A program made the position numbers and the translations under genes. 64,000 bases of DNA, from assembly GCA_017306865.1 (NCBI GenBank), contig JAFKHH010000018.1:62001-126000 (forward strand), written 5' to 3'. Within the stretch, counting starts at the first letter, position 1; the number at the start of each line of letters is the position of its first letter. The notes below the pieces were generated by a model. That model was not told the origin of the DNA and did not search any database. It saw only the letters and a list, made by a program, of their open reading frames with translations. This DNA is from Filimonas sp. (lineage in GTDB: Bacteria; Bacteroidota; Bacteroidia; Chitinophagales; Chitinophagaceae). Positions 60,409-64,000 of this stretch are shown piece after piece.

Positions 60409-61718
60409 TATCTTATTTTCAACGTGATGATCGATAACACTACACAGAGTATGGTTACGATCCAGAAACGCACAGCTATCTTACTCTCATGAAATCCTTT
60501 TTTCTGATAATGGTGATGCAACGGGCTCATTAAGAAGATGCGCCGCCCTTCACCATATTTTTTCTTCGTGTATTTGAAATAGCTTACCTGCAGTATTACA
60601 CTCAGGTTTTCTACCAGGAACACGCCGCAGAAAATCGGTATCAACAATTCTTTACGTACAATAATCGCCAGCGATGCTATAATGCCACCTAATGCCAGGC
60701 TTCCCGTATCTCCCATGAACACTTGTGCCGGGTAAGCATTATACCAGAGAAAACCAATACATGCACCCACAAATGCTCCAATGAAAATGGACAGCTCCGA
60801 CAGGTTCGGGATATACATTACATTCAGGTAATCGGCTATTTTATAGTTACCACTTACATAAGCAAACACACCTATCCCTGCACCTATAATAGCGCTGACC
60901 CCGGCAGCAAGACCATCTAACCCGTCTGTAATATTTGCACCATTGGAAACTGCTGTTACGATAAAGGTTACTATTAATATGTACACTATCCATGTATAGT
61001 TAGCTGCGCCTTCCCCCATCCATGTAAGCAGCTTGCTATAGTTGAATTCGTGGTTTTTTACAAAAGGAATGGTTGTGATCGGTGTCTTTACGCGCGCGAA
61101 TTTTTTCTCTTCACCATCAATCACTCTTGTTACTTCGTTCATCTTTTTATCACCAGGGCGAATGCTGACTGTCGTTCCTTGTTGTTGCGGTACGATCTCG
61201 CGTTCCACCACTACACTATCATTAAAGTATAATGTGGCACCGATGATAATGCCTAACCCCACTTGCCCGATGATCTTAGAAACGCCGGCCAAGCCATCGC
61301 TATCTTTTTTCTGGTATTTCTCGCCTTTTTGCTGCGCGCGTTTGCGTGCTTTTATTTTGAAGAGATCATCCAGGAAGCCGATAATACCCAACCATACGGT
61401 GCAGAGTATCATTAACCTGATATATACTTTATTGAGATCGGCAAACAATAATGTAGGTATGAGTATTGCCAGCAAGATGATGATGCCACCCATGGTAGGT
61501 GTACCTTTTTTTTGCTGTTCGCCTGCAAGCCCCAGGTCGCGTACGCTTTCACCAATCTGTTTTTTCTTCAACAGGTTAATGAGGCGCTTTCCGTAAACAG
61601 TAGCTATGAGCAGCGATAACAATACGGCCATTGCTGCGCGGAATGTGATGAACTGGAACACACCTGCGCCTGCAAGATTGAATTGTTGTTTTAGCCAATT
61701 AAATAGATAGTATAGCAT
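60408..61718 (-). CDS. mraY: Phospho-N-acetylmuramoyl-pentapeptide transferase
   Basis: MraY joins UDP-MurNAc-pentapeptide to undecaprenyl phosphate, giving lipid I. The 436-residue membrane enzyme is longer than the common 320-360 residues because of a soluble insert of about 70 residues (from [13 protein letters not shown] to VKNHEFNYS), as I expect in Bacteroidota. Motifs: [49 protein letters not shown] and [14 protein letters not shown]. About ten helices are visible. Confidence 0.96.
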   Translation of the reverse strand: MLYYLFNWLKQQFNLAGAGVFQFITFRAAMAVLLSLLIATVYGKRLINLLKKKQIGESVRDLGLAGEQQKKGTPTMGGIIILLAILIPTLLFADLNKVYIRLMILCTVWLGIIGFLDDLFKIKARKRAQQKGEKYQKKDSDGLAGVSKIIGQVGLGIIIGATLYFNDSVVVEREIVPQQQGTTVSIRPGDKKMNEVTRVIDGEEKKFARVKTPITTIPFVKNHEFNYSKLLTWMGEGAANYTWIVYILIVTFIVTAVSNGANITDGLDGLAAGVSAIIGAGIGVFAYVSGNYKIADYLNVMYIPNLSELSIFIGAFVGACIGFLWYNAYPAQVFMGDTGSLALGGIIASLAIIVRKELLIPIFCGVFLVENLSVILQVSYFKYTKKKYGEGRRIFLMSPLHHHYQKKGFHESKIAVRFWIVTILCVVLSIITLKIR

Positions 61719-61728
61719 ATTGTTTTGT

Positions 61729-61842
61729 ATTTGAGATTTGAGATCTCAAATTTGAAATTGTTCTGTTTTCTTTTGTTTCAACCAATCAAGGCCCGCTTCT
61801 ATGTGAATTGTTTTCGAGATCAAAAAATTTCAAATCTCAATT
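61729..61842. repeat. TTTGAGATTTGAGATCTC repeats between murE and mraY
   Basis: ATTTGAGATTTGAGATCTCA and AATTTGAAATT words (61729-61759) are themselves partly palindromic. AAATTTCAAATCTCAATT (61826-61842) is the opposite arm. It occupies the 131-base gap between murE and mraY, together with no other feature I can name. Confidence 0.7.
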
Positions 61843-61849
61843 CACCTTC

Positions 61850-63313
61850 TTACTTTTCCAGCAACTTGAATATGTCTCTCAACTCTTCTTTATCGTCGAA
61901 GTGGTTTTTTACGCCTTTTATTTCCTGGTATTTCTCGTGCCCTTTGCCTGCAACCAGTAGAATATCTTCCGGTCCGGCCAAACTCACAGCAGTTTTTATT
62001 GCCTCTCTTCTATCTACTATGGAAATTGACTTTCTCTTACCAGCGGTATTCAATCCCGCTTCCATATCTTTTATAATTTCCTGAGGGTCTTCGCTACGCG
62101 GATTGTCACTTGTCAGGATCACTTTATCACTCATATCCGCAGCGATCTTCGCCATTTCAGGACGTTTTGTTTTATCCCTGTCGCCTCCGCATCCTACAAC
62201 CGTAATCACTTTTTCGTGCCCTTTGCGGAGTTTCTTTATTGTTGCCAGTACATTTTCCAATGCATCCGGCGTGTGTGCGTAGTCTACGATGCCGATTATA
62301 CGGCTGTTGCTTACTACATAATCAAATCTTCCTTCTGCACTTGTCAGCATACTCAATACGCGCAGCACTTCATCACCTTTTTCCCCGAGACATATTGCCG
62401 CACCGTAAATGGCTAAGATGTTGTACGCATTGAACTCACCAATCAACCTGAAGTGCACTTCTTTATCATTCACCATCATTACTAAACCTGTCAGGGCATT
62501 CTCCAGTATCTTCCCTTTGAACTCTGCCATTGATTTCAGGCTGTAGTAATATTTTTTTGCCGGTGTGTTCTGCAACATAACCGTACCTCTTTTATCATCA
62601 AGGTTGGATATGGCAAATGCACTTGAGCTTAAGTTGTCAAAGAAGCTTTTCTTTACCCTGATGTATTCATCAAAGGTTTTATGATAGTCCAGGTGATCGT
62701 GCGTAATGTTGCTAAACAATGCACCTGTGAAATACAATCCCGTTATCCTGTGCTGGTGTATCGCATGGCTGCTGCACTCCATAAAGGCATACTTGCAACC
62801 TGCTTCTACCATCTGGTGCAACAATGCATTCAGGCTAACTGCGTCCGGCGTTGTATGCGTTGCAGGAGATACTTCTGTACCGATCATGTTTTGCACCGTA
62901 CTCAGCAAACCACATTTATATCCCAGTTCTGTAAAGAGCTTGTATAAAACTGTAGCGATCGTTGTTTTACCGTTTGTGCCGGTAACGCCTACAATTTTTA
63001 TTTTTTTAGATGGCTCACCATAATAATTGTGCGCCATATAGGCCACTGCTTCGTGTGTATTTGCCACCTGCACATAGATCACATTTTCACGCGTTACCTG
63101 GGGCACATCTTCACACACAATTACAGTTGCACCGAGATCAACAGCTTTGTCAATGAACGCATGGCCATCGGCCTGCACACCACGGATCGCCACAAACACA
63201 GAACCTTCTGTCACCTTCCTCGAATCGATCTGTATATCTTTCACCGGCACTTCAGTATTACCTTTTACTGAAAGCAGCCTTACCTTATATAATATGTCCT
63301 GTAATGTTTTCAC
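61850..63313 (-). CDS. murE: UDP-MurNAc-L-Ala-D-Glu--2,6-diaminopimelate ligase
   Basis: MurE adds the third residue of the stem peptide. The 487-residue ligase has the ATP loop VTGTNGKTTIATVLYKL, SSHAIHQHRITG, TNITHDHLDYH-like SNITHDHLDYHKTF and VDYAHTPDALENVL. The motif SDNPRSEDP (DNPR) is the established mark of meso-diaminopimelate use rather than lysine. It begins two bases after the ftsI stop, so the two are tightly linked. Confidence 0.96.
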   Translation of the reverse strand: MKTLQDILYKVRLLSVKGNTEVPVKDIQIDSRKVTEGSVFVAIRGVQADGHAFIDKAVDLGATVIVCEDVPQVTRENVIYVQVANTHEAVAYMAHNYYGEPSKKIKIVGVTGTNGKTTIATVLYKLFTELGYKCGLLSTVQNMIGTEVSPATHTTPDAVSLNALLHQMVEAGCKYAFMECSSHAIHQHRITGLYFTGALFSNITHDHLDYHKTFDEYIRVKKSFFDNLSSSAFAISNLDDKRGTVMLQNTPAKKYYYSLKSMAEFKGKILENALTGLVMMVNDKEVHFRLIGEFNAYNILAIYGAAICLGEKGDEVLRVLSMLTSAEGRFDYVVSNSRIIGIVDYAHTPDALENVLATIKKLRKGHEKVITVVGCGGDRDKTKRPEMAKIAADMSDKVILTSDNPRSEDPQEIIKDMEAGLNTAGKRKSISIVDRREAIKTAVSLAGPEDILLVAGKGHEKYQEIKGVKNHFDDKEELRDIFKLLEK

Positions 63314-63315
63314 TG

Positions 63316-64000
63316 TTAGTTCAGTTGAATATTAATCAATTGTCCTTTAGCTATTGCCTGCCCCGGTATGATAGACTGCCCGCTCACTTTACCTTTTCCT
63401 TTCACATTTACTTTCAATCCCAGGTTTTCACACACATATACTGCATCTTTCAATCCCATACCTGACAACTGTGGCATTTGCCTGCCAGATACTGCATAGC
63501 TGGTTACGATCGGCGCATCTGTCTGCGACCTGTTGTACAACCTGACCATGTCGCCACCTGATCTTGCAGAATCTGCGAATGGCATTTTCAAAGAGGCAAA
63601 CACATTCTGCACTTCACTACGCATACCGATGAAACTATATGCACTGCTATCAATCCTCATCGGGTTGTTCTGTGTCGCATTGCTTTGCTTTACATACATC
63701 GTGTACAACCTGTCTGCTATCTCTTTAAACACCGGCCCTGCCACATCCGCCCCGTACACTTTTTTTGCCATCGGCTTGTTCTTGATGACTACTACACAAG
63801 TGTATTGCGGATTGTCTGCCGGGAAGAACCCTGCAAACGAAGACTGGTAGATCCTGTCCAAATACCCTCTCGAACCGTTTGCCACCAACGCAGTACCGGT
63901 TTTAGCCGCTACAGCATAAGGTGTATTTTTCATCAAAGATCTTGCTGTACCTTCTGTACACACACCGCGCAAACACTCTATCAATTGTTTCAGCGTAGCG
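63316..64000 (-). CDS. ftsI: Septal penicillin-binding protein FtsI, C-terminal part with PASTA domain (runs off the window)
   Basis: The visible 227 codons are the end of a class B transpeptidase that cross-links septal peptidoglycan. The third active-site motif is AAKTGTALVAN, followed by SFAGFFPADNPQYTCVVVIKNKP, typical of FtsI/SpoVD-like proteins (quoted in part). A single PASTA-like domain ends the protein (MPQLSGMGLKDAVYVCENLG, then VKGKGKVSGQSIIPG). The SxxK and SxN motifs lie beyond the window edge. The frame is open through 64000, so the gene continues to the right. Confidence 0.93.
   Translation of the reverse strand, partial: ATLKQLIECLRGVCTEGTARSLMKNTPYAVAAKTGTALVANGSRGYLDRIYQSSFAGFFPADNPQYTCVVVIKNKPMAKKVYGADVAGPVFKEIADRLYTMYVKQSNATQNNPMRIDSSAYSFIGMRSEVQNVFASLKMPFADSARSGGDMVRLYNRSQTDAPIVTSYAVSGRQMPQLSGMGLKDAVYVCENLGLKVNVKGKGKVSGQSIIPGQAIAKGQLINIQLN

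Noticed and set aside
61042-61596. 184-codon open frame opposite mraY
   Set aside because: Antisense shadow; mraY motifs are intact on the other strand.
7598-61842. CRISPR arrays
   Set aside because: The word repeats have no uniform repeat/spacer period and no cas genes are in the window.
1-64000. Prophage, integrative element or defence island
   Set aside because: No integrase, transposase, phage structural, restriction or toxin-antitoxin gene could be recognised.

Overview
The window is a piece of a Bacteroidota chromosome, most likely from the Chitinophagales/Chitinophagaceae. The evidence is a SprA (type IX secretion/gliding) gene next to ruvA, TAnnTTTG-type -7 promoter elements just upstream of many start codons, futalosine-pathway menaquinone genes (mqnB, mqnD), lineage-typical small families (DUF3127, DUF4293, DUF2147, DUF1800/DUF1501) and a Bacteroidota-style dcw cluster whose ftsZ product has a long linker. 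Nothing looks like a prophage, integrative element, CRISPR array or defence island. The content is mostly core housekeeping genes.

Layout. 1-4.4 kb: the N-terminal half of sprA (runs off the left edge) behind ruvA, divergent from fabH. 5.6-9.3 kb: DUF2147 protein, single-domain response regulator, D-amino-acid-oxidase-like flavoenzyme, GNAT, fabD. 9.5-13 kb: folE with two eukaryote-type PTPS homologues, then mqnB-mqnD. 13-20.5 kb: photolyase, META lipoprotein, rpsA, a small repeat-bearing secreted protein, and a two-component system. 20.8-26.6 kb: DUF1800/DUF1501 pair, rhodanese, QueD, thioredoxin, GNAT, lipoprotein. 26.8-29.5 kb: tRNA-Ser, dnaA, an AT-rich gap with a perfect DnaA box, and a DUF3127 protein with an SSB-like C-terminal tip. 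29.6-39.8 kb: outer-membrane barrel, COG2509 flavoprotein, zinc phospholipase-like protein, NatAB-like ABC exporter, nitronate-monooxygenase-like enzyme, sugar-1-phosphate nucleotidyltransferase, glyA, DUF4293. 39.9-50 kb: uvrA, ECF sigma factor, lipoproteins, DUF2306 protein, a second ABC exporter and a TIGR01777 epimerase. 50.5-64 kb: the dcw cluster in one co-oriented run, ftsI(partial)-murE-mraY-murD-ftsW-murG-murC-ftsQ-ftsA-ftsZ, transcribed leftward.

The most unusual signal is not a protein. Gaps between genes are filled with about a dozen families of 'word' repeats. Each is a short 7-11 base word repeated with slight variation and usually arranged as an inverted repeat that would fold in RNA. 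They sit directly 3' of genes, several run into the stop codon or last codons of the upstream gene, and different families occupy several junctions inside the dcw run. I treat this as the lead for follow-up. It is a pattern seen in this sequence plus inference; I could not search other genomes. Second-tier leads are a dense hairpin island at 43.6-44.1 kb, a large inverted-repeat element at 14.57-14.77 kb, the DUF3127/dnaA neighbourhood, and three PTPS-family paralogues.
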